A stretch of DNA of 10,930 bases. Source: JBBTUF01 sp038063855 (GTDB taxonomy: Bacteria; Patescibacteriota; Minisyncoccia; Ryanbacterales; GWA2-47-10b). Position 1 is the stretch's first letter. Every line of letters starts with the position of its first letter. Position numbers and translations under genes: made by a program. The notes under the pieces are model-generated. The model ran no database searches. It saw only the letters and a program-made list of their open reading frames with translations, and was not told where the DNA came from. Of this stretch, positions 1-6,500 are shown one piece after another. The stretch spans positions 1-10,930 of the forward strand of contig JBBTUF010000067.1 of the NCBI GenBank assembly GCA_038063855.1, written 5' to 3'.

Positions 1-603
1 TGCGAGCGGGGCCCAATATTTCGTGCGTCCACCATCTCGAGATTCGAGGAAGGTGCCATCGCCTACCGCCACGCTAATATGCACAGGGTCAAATTGGCCA
101 ACAAGAACACCAAAAATACCATATCCCCCAAGAGGCGCCTTGTACACGATTTCCGACCCACTCTCCGCAAGACTAACAACAGAACCCTGCTTTTTCTGAA
201 ACACTGACACATATACTCTTGTGCCATCTGCTGTCTGTGCGATTGAATCAATGCGACTCGTATTTTCAAAATTGCCTTTTTGATCCTTGATTTGCTCAAG
301 AGTTTTCGAGCCTTCTTTTAAAATCCAAAGCCCTGAAGATTCCGTACCGACATACATACCACCCACAGAACCATTTTTTTCTGCGAACACAAGAGGCACG
401 ATTTCTTCCGATCCCGGAAGCACCTTCCACGATGCACCACCGTCTTCAGAGAAATAAATACCGGCCATACCCTGTGATTGTACATTTGTTTTTGTAGTAT
501 CGATGGGCTTTGATGTTTGCGGTTTCCAAATAAAAAAAGTGATGAGCGTGATAAGAAGTGCCGCTCCAATAATCACAAGAAAATATCGAACAAAAAGAGG
601 CAT
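1..603 (-). CDS. Membrane-anchored Asp-box (BNR/sortilin-like) beta-propeller protein, partial
   Basis: The frame stays open from an ATG at 603 to the left edge, giving 201 visible residues; the C-terminus lies outside the window. Residues 5-26 form one hydrophobic N-terminal helix (FLVIIGAALLITLITFFIW), followed by a polar linker, so the rest probably sits outside the cytoplasmic membrane. Residues 51-59 (FSEDGGASW) are a classic Asp-box (S-x-D-x-G-x-x-W). A second, looser one (SRDGGRTKYW) occurs near residues 188-197. Asp-boxes mark blades of BNR, sortilin or Ycf48-type propellers. The start codon overlaps the holB-like stop by one base (TAATG), so the gene is the last visible member of the murA-mreB-holB operon and is probably translationally coupled. 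The specific role is unknown. A binding or assembly function at the envelope is an inference from fold and neighbours. Confidence 0.8.
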   Translation of the reverse strand, partial: MPLFVRYFLVIIGAALLITLITFFIWKPQTSKPIDTTKTNVQSQGMAGIYFSEDGGASWKVLPGSEEIVPLVFAEKNGSVGGMYVGTESSGLWILKEGSKTLEQIKDQKGNFENTSRIDSIAQTADGTRVYVSVFQKKQGSVVSLAESGSEIVYKAPLGGYGIFGVLVGQFDPVHISVAVGDGTFLESRDGGRTKYWAPLA

Positions 604-1190
604 TATGCAAGAATATTAAAAGAATCCATAAGATATTTTGGTGAAATTCGAGTACTCGTGAGTGCGCTTGATAATCGAATGAGAGTTTCGAGCCTATACA
701 CGAGCGCTCGCGAGAATGACTTTTGCTCTATAATCTCCTGCTCTAGTTTGGCTTTCAATTCGATAATTTTGTCTGCAAACAGCTGTGCGGCGTCTGAACT
801 TTCAACAACCGACTCCGACTCGCCAAAAAATGCAAACCGACTTGTTCGTGAAATAATAGTTGCAGGCAAAAATAGTGTTCGAGTGCACAAGAAAAATATT
901 GCGCCTTGGGGTGGCTCTTCAAGAAGTTTTAGCAATGCCTGCATAGCCTCATGCGTCATTTCATCAACGCGCCACAAAATAAATACTTGGATGCCACTAC
1001 CTGCGGCAATCAATGCACGACGCCGGATCTCGTGTACCGTATCAATGCCTATGCCTTTTTGCTCACCAAAAACATGCCTAAATCGAGCGCTCTGGGCGTC
1101 GCAATACACATCAATACTGGCTTGTTTTTGAGAATCGCCAGAGCCATATAAAATATTGGCTTGTGAAAATTGATTTGAATCCGACTTCAT
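603..1190 (-). CDS. holB: Short DNA polymerase III delta'-like AAA+ protein
   Basis: This 195-residue protein resembles the clamp-loader delta'/DnaX AAA+ core. Residues 86-94 are LLKLLEEPP, followed by GAIFFLCT and the run FLPATIISRTSRF, the usual strand, sensor-1 and SRC region. It lacks a Walker A P-loop, as delta' subunits often do, and has no zinc-binding cysteine cluster. The family's SRC arginine-finger motif reads SRT here. At 195 residues it is far shorter than a typical delta' (about 330) and lacks the C-terminal collar domain. I chose the ATG at 1190, 7 bases after the mreB stop; a TTG at 1214 would give 8 more residues but overlap mreB. In the complex it would bind DnaX and delta to load the sliding clamp. 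Family membership is fairly secure. Whether it is a working clamp-loader subunit is not. Confidence 0.75.
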   Translation of the reverse strand: MKSDSNQFSQANILYGSGDSQKQASIDVYCDAQSARFRHVFGEQKGIGIDTVHEIRRRALIAAGSGIQVFILWRVDEMTHEAMQALLKLLEEPPQGAIFFLCTRTLFLPATIISRTSRFAFFGESESVVESSDAAQLFADKIIELKAKLEQEIIEQKSFSRALVYRLETLIRLSSALTSTRISPKYLMDSFNILA

Positions 1191-1197
1191 GGTTGCT

Positions 1198-2211
1198 TTA
1201 TCGTTTGGTGACAATGCTTCGTTTATATGTTTCTAAGTGTTCGAGCGCCTTACCCGTGCCACGCGCAACACACAACAACGCGTCTTCGGCTACTCGGGCA
1301 GGTACGCCAGTTGAGCGCATAACAAGCTCATCGATATTTCGAAGCAAAGAACCACCGCCTGTTAAAATTATACCATTGGAACTAATATCTGCCGAAAGCT
1401 CCGGTGGAGTTTCTTGCAAAACACTTTTAATTGCTTTAATAATATCACCAAGTGGTTCTTTAATCGCCTCTACTATTTCATTAGTCTTAATATCAGCCGC
1501 ACGCGGAAGACCGGTCAAAAAATCACGCCCTTTTACTGAATACGTGAGCTCTTCTTTGATGGGAACCGCAGAACCAATCGCAATTTTGATATCTTCAGCG
1601 GTACGATCTCCAATTGCCAAATTAAGCCTTTCTTTAATATAATCGGCAATCGCAAGATCTATTTTGTTGCCTGCAACTTTTGCTGAAGTCGAGGCTACAA
1701 TACCACCGAGCGATATGACAGCCGCATCAGTCGTGCCACCACCGATATCGACAACCATGTGCCCGCGCGCTTCCTGTATTGGAATACCAGCACCAATTGC
1801 CGCAAGTATCGGTTCTTTTACGACGTACGCAGCGCGCGCGCCAGCCTTCATAGCGGCCTCAACTACCGCGCGTCGCTCCGTTGATGTTACGCCTGCTGGC
1901 GCTGATATCATTACTTCTGGTTTAAAAAGTCGAAATCCTGAATTTGCCTTATTAATAAAATAGCGAAGCATTGCTTCTGTAACACGGTAGTCAGCAATCA
2001 CGCCATCTTTGAGTGGACGATACGCAATGATACTGTCGGGCGTTCGACCAATCATATCTTTTGCCTCATCTCCAACCGCAAGTACCGCATGATTCATTAT
2101 TGAAATCGCAACAACCGACGGCTCATTAAGAACCACCCCACGACGTGGAATAAAAACAAGAGTATTTGCCGTACCCAAATCAATACCTAATTTTTTGTTA
2201 AACATGCTCAT
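1198..2211 (-). CDS. mreB: Rod-shape-determining actin-like ATPase MreB
   Basis: This 337-residue protein is a full-length bacterial actin homologue that polymerises under the membrane and positions cell-wall synthesis. The actin-fold motifs are present in order: phosphate-1 loop LGIDLGTANT (residues 8-17), a connecting region with NEPSVVAI (29-36), phosphate-2 loop VVDIGGGTTDAAVI (153-166), and the adenosine motif IILTGGGSLL (281-290). The length matches the family norm (about 335-350). The ATG at 2211 overlaps the murA stop as ATGA; a second in-frame ATG at 2205 is a possible alternative. The position directly after murA couples a cell-shape factor to peptidoglycan precursor synthesis. The mreC, mreD and rodA genes are not in the window. 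Confidence 0.97.
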   Translation of the reverse strand: MSMFNKKLGIDLGTANTLVFIPRRGVVLNEPSVVAISIMNHAVLAVGDEAKDMIGRTPDSIIAYRPLKDGVIADYRVTEAMLRYFINKANSGFRLFKPEVMISAPAGVTSTERRAVVEAAMKAGARAAYVVKEPILAAIGAGIPIQEARGHMVVDIGGGTTDAAVISLGGIVASTSAKVAGNKIDLAIADYIKERLNLAIGDRTAEDIKIAIGSAVPIKEELTYSVKGRDFLTGLPRAADIKTNEIVEAIKEPLGDIIKAIKSVLQETPPELSADISSNGIILTGGGSLLRNIDELVMRSTGVPARVAEDALLCVARGTGKALEHLETYKRSIVTKR

Positions 2212-3503
2212 ATTCTTTTTATGTTAGCTCCGATACTTCGAAGCCGCTGATCAATTTTTTCATATCCACGATCCAAATGTTCGACGCCAGAAATCGTTGA
2301 AATGCCCTTTGCAGTAAGCGCGGCGACTAAATGTGCAAGCCCTGCTCGAATATCGGGAACCGTGATATCCGCTCCCTTGAGACGCGAGGGGCCACGTATT
2401 TCTATACTATGCGGAAAGCCTTTATTTGCAAATCGGCACGGACGCCCAAAACATTTTGTAGAAATTTCAATAAGCGCCCCAAGCCGAACAAATTCTTTTA
2501 CAAACCCAAAACGATCTTCATACACCGTCTCGTGTACGCGCGAATGTCCCCGAGCAAGCATAAGTAACACCGTAAATGGTTGTTGCCAATCGCTCATAAA
2601 ACCCGGGTGCGGCTGCGTTTCAATATCAGAAGGTAAAAGCGTACCATTTTTTCTAAAAAATCGAATTCCTTTTTCTTCTACCCGATATTCTCCACCAATT
2701 CGGCGTATTGCATTTAAAAAAGTAATCATGTGCTCTTGTCGGGCGTCTTCTACGAGCACATTTCCATTGGTGGCAATTGCGAGTATCGCGAACGAAGCCG
2801 CCTCCATACGATCTGGCATAACTCTATGGCTCGCGCCCCGTAATTTTTTTACACCCTCAATGCGAATGACTCGATTCACATCGAGCTCAATGAGAGCGCC
2901 CATTTTTTGCAACATCGAGATAAGATCAATAATTTCGGGCTCACCCGCCGCATTTTCTATAACTGTTTTGCCTTCAGCGAGAACCGCCGCAAACAACGCT
3001 GTTTCAGTCGCTCCCACACTTGGATACGGCAACACGAGGCGTGTGCCATGAAGACGACGCGCTTGCGCCTCATACGTATCTTTCTTAATAACGATACGTG
3101 CGCCCATTTTTCTTAGAATATCTAAATGAAAATTTACCGGTCGCGCACCAATGGCGTCCCCTCCAAGATATGGCACCTCTGCCTTTCCTTTTCGATGCAA
3201 GAGCGGCGCCAATGCTAAAATGGGTATCCTGTTTTTTCGAGACTGTGAGCTTACACGATAATTTCGAATATGCGAAGCCTGTACAACCACCACGCCTTTT
3301 TTAACTGCGCTCACTTTTGCTCCGATATTGCCTAGCATCTCGCACATTAAATCCATCTCAATCGTAGATGGACAATTTGTAAGCGTAACACTCTCTTCAG
3401 TCAAAAGTGATGCTACCATAAGCTTTGTAAACGAATTTTTTGCCCCTCGGATCCGCACAGAACCTTGTAAAGGCACCCCCCCTTTAATTACAAAGCGATC
3501 CAT
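2208..3503 (-). CDS. murA: UDP-N-acetylglucosamine 1-carboxyvinyltransferase MurA, Asp-type active site
   Basis: MurA transfers enolpyruvate from PEP to UDP-GlcNAc, the first committed cytoplasmic step of peptidoglycan synthesis. The protein is 431 residues (family about 420) from the ATG at 3503, which gives the typical start MDRFVIKGG. An upstream TTG at 3536 is less likely because it lies inside the predicted promoter. Conserved residues line up well with E. coli numbering: K22-N23 in RGAKN, R121 in AIGARPV, D305 in FMSDWQ and R386 in PDIRAG. The mobile-loop residue equivalent to E. coli Cys115 is Asp116 (YLGGDAIGARP). Asp at this place is known in fosfomycin-insensitive MurA enzymes such as those of Mycobacterium and Chlamydia. 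The stop overlaps the mreB start. The gene is the first of a minus-strand operon. Confidence 0.96.
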   Translation of the reverse strand: MDRFVIKGGVPLQGSVRIRGAKNSFTKLMVASLLTEESVTLTNCPSTIEMDLMCEMLGNIGAKVSAVKKGVVVVQASHIRNYRVSSQSRKNRIPILALAPLLHRKGKAEVPYLGGDAIGARPVNFHLDILRKMGARIVIKKDTYEAQARRLHGTRLVLPYPSVGATETALFAAVLAEGKTVIENAAGEPEIIDLISMLQKMGALIELDVNRVIRIEGVKKLRGASHRVMPDRMEAASFAILAIATNGNVLVEDARQEHMITFLNAIRRIGGEYRVEEKGIRFFRKNGTLLPSDIETQPHPGFMSDWQQPFTVLLMLARGHSRVHETVYEDRFGFVKEFVRLGALIEISTKCFGRPCRFANKGFPHSIEIRGPSRLKGADITVPDIRAGLAHLVAALTAKGISTISGVEHLDRGYEKIDQRLRSIGANIKRI

Positions 3504-3511
3504 ATTCACCC

Positions 3512-3540
3512 ATAGTACGGCGCATTGCGCGCACAATCAA
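3512..3540 (-). promoter_or_regulatory. Predicted sigma70-type promoter of the murA operon
   Basis: On the minus strand TTGATT (3540-3535) is followed after exactly 17 bases by TACTAT (3517-3512). This fits the -35/-10 consensus with 4 or 5 of 6 matches in each box. The -10 box ends only 8 bases before the murA ATG at 3503, so transcription would begin at or within a base or two of the start codon, giving a leaderless or nearly leaderless mRNA. A GGTGA just before the ATG is too close to act as an ordinary Shine-Dalgarno site. This is a prediction from pattern only. Confidence 0.5.
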
Positions 3541-3545
3541 GCCGC

Positions 3546-3574
3546 TTGCATCCGACCCACAAAATCTTTACACT
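3546..3574 (+). promoter_or_regulatory. Predicted sigma70-type promoter of the PEGA-domain gene
   Basis: TTGCAT (3546-3551), a 17-base spacer and TACACT (3569-3574) lie just upstream of the plus-strand gene. The -35 box abuts that of the divergent murA promoter without overlap, with 5 bases between them. A start about 7 bases after the -10 would fall at 3580-3582, which favours leaderless translation from the ATG at 3583 rather than 3577. Prediction only. Confidence 0.35.
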
Positions 3575-3576
3575 GC

Positions 3577-4506
3577 ATGATAATGACTCGTACGCAAAGA
3601 CGTATTTTATTTTGGATATCGGTTGCCTGTTTCTTTTTGGCAATCATACCGATTATGCTCTATTCGTTTGGATTTCGGTTTTCTTTCTCTGAATTCAAAA
3701 TTCTTCGAGCAGGAGGGCTTGTAGTATCGTCAGTTCCCGCAACTGGTACAAAAATTTATATCAACGGCAAACTTGCAAAAGAAACATCACTACTTTCGCG
3801 TAGTCTTTTTTTGCAAGGGCTTACACCTCACACCTACACAGTCCATATTGAAAAAGAAGGATATTTCACCTGGTCTAAAACATTGCCAGTTTTTCCCGAA
3901 CGCGTGACTGAAACTCGCGCATTGTTAGTACGCCAAAATCCCGATAATAACACGATCGTATTGAAGGGCGATTACAAATCTATTTCATTCGAAAACAAAG
4001 AAAACAATATTATTACACTCACCGATTCTCGAAAAAAGAAATATTATTATTCAATTCAAGAGAGCGCCCTCGTTCCCCTGCCTAAAAATGTCGCGACCTC
4101 AACCGTAACACTCCCCGAAACAGTACAAGAATTTTTAACAGAGAAAAAAATAACCGATAGTACCTATTATGACGTATCGGGCGAACGAATTACCTGGTGG
4201 GATAACAACAAAATATGGATTCATTGGCTTCGCGGCGAAGAGTTCCTTCCTATATATACGGAGAAACCAGAGGCTTTACTTTTCGACGATGTCTATCCTG
4301 TCCGCCAAGTTTTTTTCTATCCCGGGCAAGAAGCAATTTTGGCAGCATACTCAAATCAAATTAGCGTTATCGAGCTTGATGGGAGAGACCGACGCAACAT
4401 ATATCCGCTCTACAAGGGCAGAGAGCCACAGTTTGTGGTGTCAGACAACGAGAAAAAGATTTACATCCTCGACGATGGAAATCTTATTGTTCTCCCCCTT
4501 TCTTAG
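3577..4506 (+). CDS. Membrane-anchored PEGA-domain protein
   Basis: This 309-residue protein begins with a positively charged stretch (TRTQRR) and one membrane helix (about residues 9-31), suggesting an N-terminal anchor with the rest outside. Residues 46-118 form a PEGA domain: GGLVVSSVPATGTKIYING, then LQGLTPHTYTVHIEKEGY and a closing TETRALLV strand. PEGA domains occur in surface and envelope proteins. The C-terminal 190 residues are beta-rich with propeller-like strands (KIWIHWL, AILAAYSNQISVIELDG, KKIYILDDGNLIVL) and no enzyme motif. There is no Shine-Dalgarno site. ATGs at 3577 and 3583 are both possible; the frame is open further upstream, but that part is antisense to murA. The last 23 bases overlap the end of murC on the other strand. 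An envelope role is likely, but the exact function is unknown. Confidence 0.85.
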   Translation: MIMTRTQRRILFWISVACFFLAIIPIMLYSFGFRFSFSEFKILRAGGLVVSSVPATGTKIYINGKLAKETSLLSRSLFLQGLTPHTYTVHIEKEGYFTWSKTLPVFPERVTETRALLVRQNPDNNTIVLKGDYKSISFENKENNIITLTDSRKKKYYYSIQESALVPLPKNVATSTVTLPETVQEFLTEKKITDSTYYDVSGERITWWDNNKIWIHWLRGEEFLPIYTEKPEALLFDDVYPVRQVFFYPGQEAILAAYSNQISVIELDGRDRRNIYPLYKGREPQFVVSDNEKKIYILDDGNLIVLPLS

Positions 4507-5761
4507 ACAAACGTTCAACGATTGTCCATGTATTCCCCGCGCCCAGCGTAACAAATGCGCTATTTTGCTTTAATTCTTGCTTCATTATTTCAAACGCTTC
4601 CTCCGGAGATTTTGCAAACAAAACATTCTTGTGATGTTTTTTTACTTCTTCAAATAAATCTTCGCCCCTAATACTTTTCTCTACCTCTCTTGCAGAGGCA
4701 TAAACATCAAGAATAATGACCTGATCTGCATCAACAAATGCGCGTGCAAAATCATCGCAGAGCGCCCGCGTACGCGAATAGGTATGCGGCTGAAACGCCG
4801 CGATAATCGCGCGACTCGGATAACGCTCACGAATTGCCGAAAGTGTTGCACGAATTTCAGTCGGGTGATGAGCATAATCATCTATCAAAACAATTTCGGC
4901 GTTTTCTGGCGAATAAAGTTCCATGCGACGGCGTGTGCCACGAAAATGCGCGAGAGTCGCTCGCGCCTGCTCTTGAGCGACGCCGAGAAACATTGAGAGA
5001 GCCAAAACACCAAGCGCGTTTGTTTTGTTGTGCGCGCCCCATACGCCGAGCTTGATCGAATCGGCACCGGCGCCAAAATATATTTTTTTTGCGTGCGTTG
5101 AGGCATCTACAAAATCGCGCAGATTATCGTGCGCCACCACAATATCCGTACCCGAGAGCGACTGCAATAACGCGCGAAACACGCCTCGATACGCCTCTTC
5201 ATCGGGATAAAAATCGGGGTGATCATATTCTATATTTGTCAAAAGTACCATACACGGTTTGAGGGCTAAAATTTTCGCCTGATATTCATCACCCTCTGCA
5301 ACAACCCATGCACTTTTGCCCGCTCGTACCGTGCGCCCCCACTCAATAAGCTCTCCTCCACATATAACAGTAGGATCAAGACCCGCATCCTCAAGCACCC
5401 TCCCCAGCATTGCAGTCGAAGTAGTTTTTCCGTGCGTGCCCGTTACCAAAATACCCTGACGTGCATTAAAAATTTCGGCAAGCGCCTCGGCATACGATAT
5501 ACATAGAATACTTAACTCTCGAGCCCTCATAAGCTGTGGATGATCGGCGCCATATGCGCTCGAATAAATAACTCTATTAATCTCAGGCGTTATAAATTTC
5601 GCATCAAAAGAAACCACAGAGACGCCAAGATTTTTTAAAATAGTGTCCGTAAAAAATTTTTCTTCGGTGTCAGAACCAGAGACATCATGCCCCCACTCTT
5701 TGTAGAGTGTGGCTATGCTTGTCATGCCCACGCCCTTAATACCGACAAAAAAATATTTCAT
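4484..5761 (-). CDS. murC: UDP-N-acetylmuramate--L-alanine ligase MurC
   Basis: MurC adds L-Ala to UDP-MurNAc with ATP, the first amino-acid step of the peptidoglycan stem peptide. The 425-residue protein carries all Mur-ligase motifs: UDP-binding loop GIKGVGMTSIA (7-17), P-loop GTHGKTT (108-114), EGDEY (156-160), TNIEYDHPDFY (175-185), GAHNKTNALG (242-251), FRGTRRRMEL (273-282), DDYAHHPTEI (294-303), FQPHTYSRT (323-331) and LGAGNTW (406-412). The EGDEY-x-TNIxxDHPDF pattern is closest to Firmicute-type MurC. Recycling ligase Mpl is a less likely alternative. The length is slightly short for the family. The ATG at 5761 comes 3 bases after the transposase stop, and a palindromic repeat ends 13 bases upstream, so normal murC expression must work through or within the inserted element. 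The tail overlaps the PEGA gene convergently by 23 bases. Confidence 0.95.
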   Translation of the reverse strand: MKYFFVGIKGVGMTSIATLYKEWGHDVSGSDTEEKFFTDTILKNLGVSVVSFDAKFITPEINRVIYSSAYGADHPQLMRARELSILCISYAEALAEIFNARQGILVTGTHGKTTSTAMLGRVLEDAGLDPTVICGGELIEWGRTVRAGKSAWVVAEGDEYQAKILALKPCMVLLTNIEYDHPDFYPDEEAYRGVFRALLQSLSGTDIVVAHDNLRDFVDASTHAKKIYFGAGADSIKLGVWGAHNKTNALGVLALSMFLGVAQEQARATLAHFRGTRRRMELYSPENAEIVLIDDYAHHPTEIRATLSAIRERYPSRAIIAAFQPHTYSRTRALCDDFARAFVDADQVIILDVYASAREVEKSIRGEDLFEEVKKHHKNVLFAKSPEEAFEIMKQELKQNSAFVTLGAGNTWTIVERLSKKGGEQ

Positions 5762-5764
5762 AAA

Positions 5765-6463
5765 TCATCTTTCTGTCAAACATCTGATGTTTGACGGAAT
5801 TATTTGATTAAGTTTTTTGATTGAAGTATCTTTCACAAACATTTTATACTCATTCTCATGTGGAAATTGCTCCACAAGTATCGCTGGCAATAATAAATCA
5901 TCAAATCGATTATGAATAGCGACGTCTTGAAAACTTGACCACGGATATTTCTCTTCTTTTCCGCACCATTTTTGATTTTCACTTCTATTGAGATGAATAT
6001 ATGCGGAAAGATAATTAAGATATTCATTGCTATCGATATGAATCGCGTTGTAACGGTTTTCAAAAAGATGTCCTGTACGCCTATATCTAGTATTGAAATA
6101 TTTTGCATATGCATTACCTAAACGTTGCATGAATTTCGGGATATTCCCATCGTTTCCATCACAAATATCGCGCAACAGAATATGAAAATGATTTTCCATT
6201 AATATAAAACAAACGATCTCCACCATTCTTGCCCCCTTGACCAAAGCAATCGCCTCAGGATTAAGCTCCTTTTTGTCAAACATCAGATGTTTGACAGTTG
6301 ACGCCAATCGACCGATTTGAGGAAACGTTTCGCGACCCTGTAAAAATAAAAGAAGGGTAAGAAAACGAATACGATCGTTATCGTCCAAAAAAAGCCGCCG
6401 TTTTTCTACGCCACGATTGTAAATATGATAATATTCACCTCCTCCTAAGCTCCCTTTTCTCAC
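5765..6463 (-). CDS. REP-associated tyrosine transposase (RAYT, Y1/HUH family)
   Basis: This 232-residue protein is a single-strand DNA nuclease of the IS200-like Y1 family. It has the RAYT N-terminus GEYYHIYNRGVEKRRLF (about residues 9-25) and the metal-binding HUH motif MENHFHILL (His92-x-His94). The helix LGNAYAKYFNTRYRRTGHLF (115-134) supplies the nucleophile, Tyr119 or Tyr122. A C-terminal YLSAYIHLNR / YPWSSF signature follows. The start is a GTG at 6463: an in-frame stop lies just upstream and the N-terminal family motif begins soon after. RAYTs act on short palindromic repeats, and three copies of one palindrome lie here: just upstream of the start, inside the gene (encoding VKHLMFD, residues 57-63) and at the 3' end (within residues 223-230). 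An AGGAGGAGG run at codons 6-9 is inside the coding region and is probably coincidental. The gene appears intact. Confidence 0.92.
   Translation of the reverse strand: MRKGSLGGGEYYHIYNRGVEKRRLFLDDNDRIRFLTLLLFLQGRETFPQIGRLASTVKHLMFDKKELNPEAIALVKGARMVEIVCFILMENHFHILLRDICDGNDGNIPKFMQRLGNAYAKYFNTRYRRTGHLFENRYNAIHIDSNEYLNYLSAYIHLNRSENQKWCGKEEKYPWSSFQDVAIHNRFDDLLLPAILVEQFPHENEYKMFVKDTSIKKLNQIIPSNIRCLTER
5775..5795. repeat. REP-like palindrome, copy 1 (3' end of transposase gene)
   Basis: A perfect palindrome with arms GTCAAACATC and GATGTTTGAC around one central base (T on the plus strand). It lies inside the last codons of the transposase, encoding SNIRCL and flanking bases, and ends 13 bases before the murC ATG. 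Unlike the other copies, it is followed by G rather than A at its right edge. Confidence 0.95.
6275..6295. repeat. REP-like palindrome, copy 2 (inside transposase gene)
   Basis: Identical arms to the other copies, with central A on the plus strand. It is flanked by T and A, so the palindrome extends to 23 bases. It is read in frame as VKHLMFD, in the variable region between the N-terminal RAYT motif and the HUH motif. It lies exactly 500 bases from copy 1. Confidence 0.95.
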
Positions 6464-6471
6464 ATTCTCAT

Positions 6472-6499
6472 ATTATGTCAAACATCCGATGTTTGACAA
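6472..6499 (-). promoter_or_regulatory. Predicted transposase promoter built around palindrome copy 3
   Basis: On the minus strand TTGTCA (6499-6494), a 16-base spacer and CATAAT (6477-6472) match sigma70 boxes. Nearly the whole palindrome forms the spacer and the inner edges of both boxes. The predicted start is near 6465, almost at the GTG start codon at 6463. The same two hexamers appear in the predicted sulfatase promoter. Pattern-based prediction. Confidence 0.4.
6477..6497. repeat. REP-like palindrome, copy 3 (between sulfatase stop and transposase start)
   Basis: The same 10-base arms with central C on the plus strand, flanked by T and A. It starts 3 bases after the sulfatase stop codon (6501-6503, minus strand) and ends 13 bases before the transposase GTG. 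It fills most of the 37-base intergenic gap. Confidence 0.95.
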
Positions 6500-6500
6500 C

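Noticed and set aside
510..519. Possible half-site of the palindrome (TGATGTTTG)
   Set aside because: Only one partial arm is present, with a mismatch after TTTG and no opposite arm.
63..569. Two minus-strand open frames of 78 and 83 codons
   Set aside because: They are in a different frame from the Asp-box gene that covers the whole interval from 603 to the left edge.
517..1131. Plus-strand open frame of 204 codons
   Set aside because: It lies antisense to the holB-like gene and the start of the Asp-box gene, and its translation shows no recognisable motif.
1163..1963. Two plus-strand open frames of 159 and 99 codons
   Set aside because: Both are antisense to the well-supported mreB gene; their Ser/Ala-rich translations look like shadows.
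2302..3051. Plus-strand open frame of 249 codons
   Set aside because: It is antisense to murA with no domain signature, so it reflects the codon bias of the real gene.
3328..3576. N-terminal extension of the PEGA protein from a start at 3328
   Set aside because: It would run antisense through murA and across the divergent promoter region. The membrane helix and charged N-terminus begin naturally after 3577 or 3583.
4507..4573. Tail of a plus-strand frame running to 4573 past the PEGA gene
   Set aside because: It belongs to another frame overlapping both the PEGA gene and murC, with no supporting motif.
6439..6447. AGGAGGAGG run on the minus strand as a ribosome-binding site for a shorter transposase
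   Set aside because: No usable start codon follows at the right distance in frame, and the RAYT N-terminal motif (GEYYHIYNRGV) begins here.
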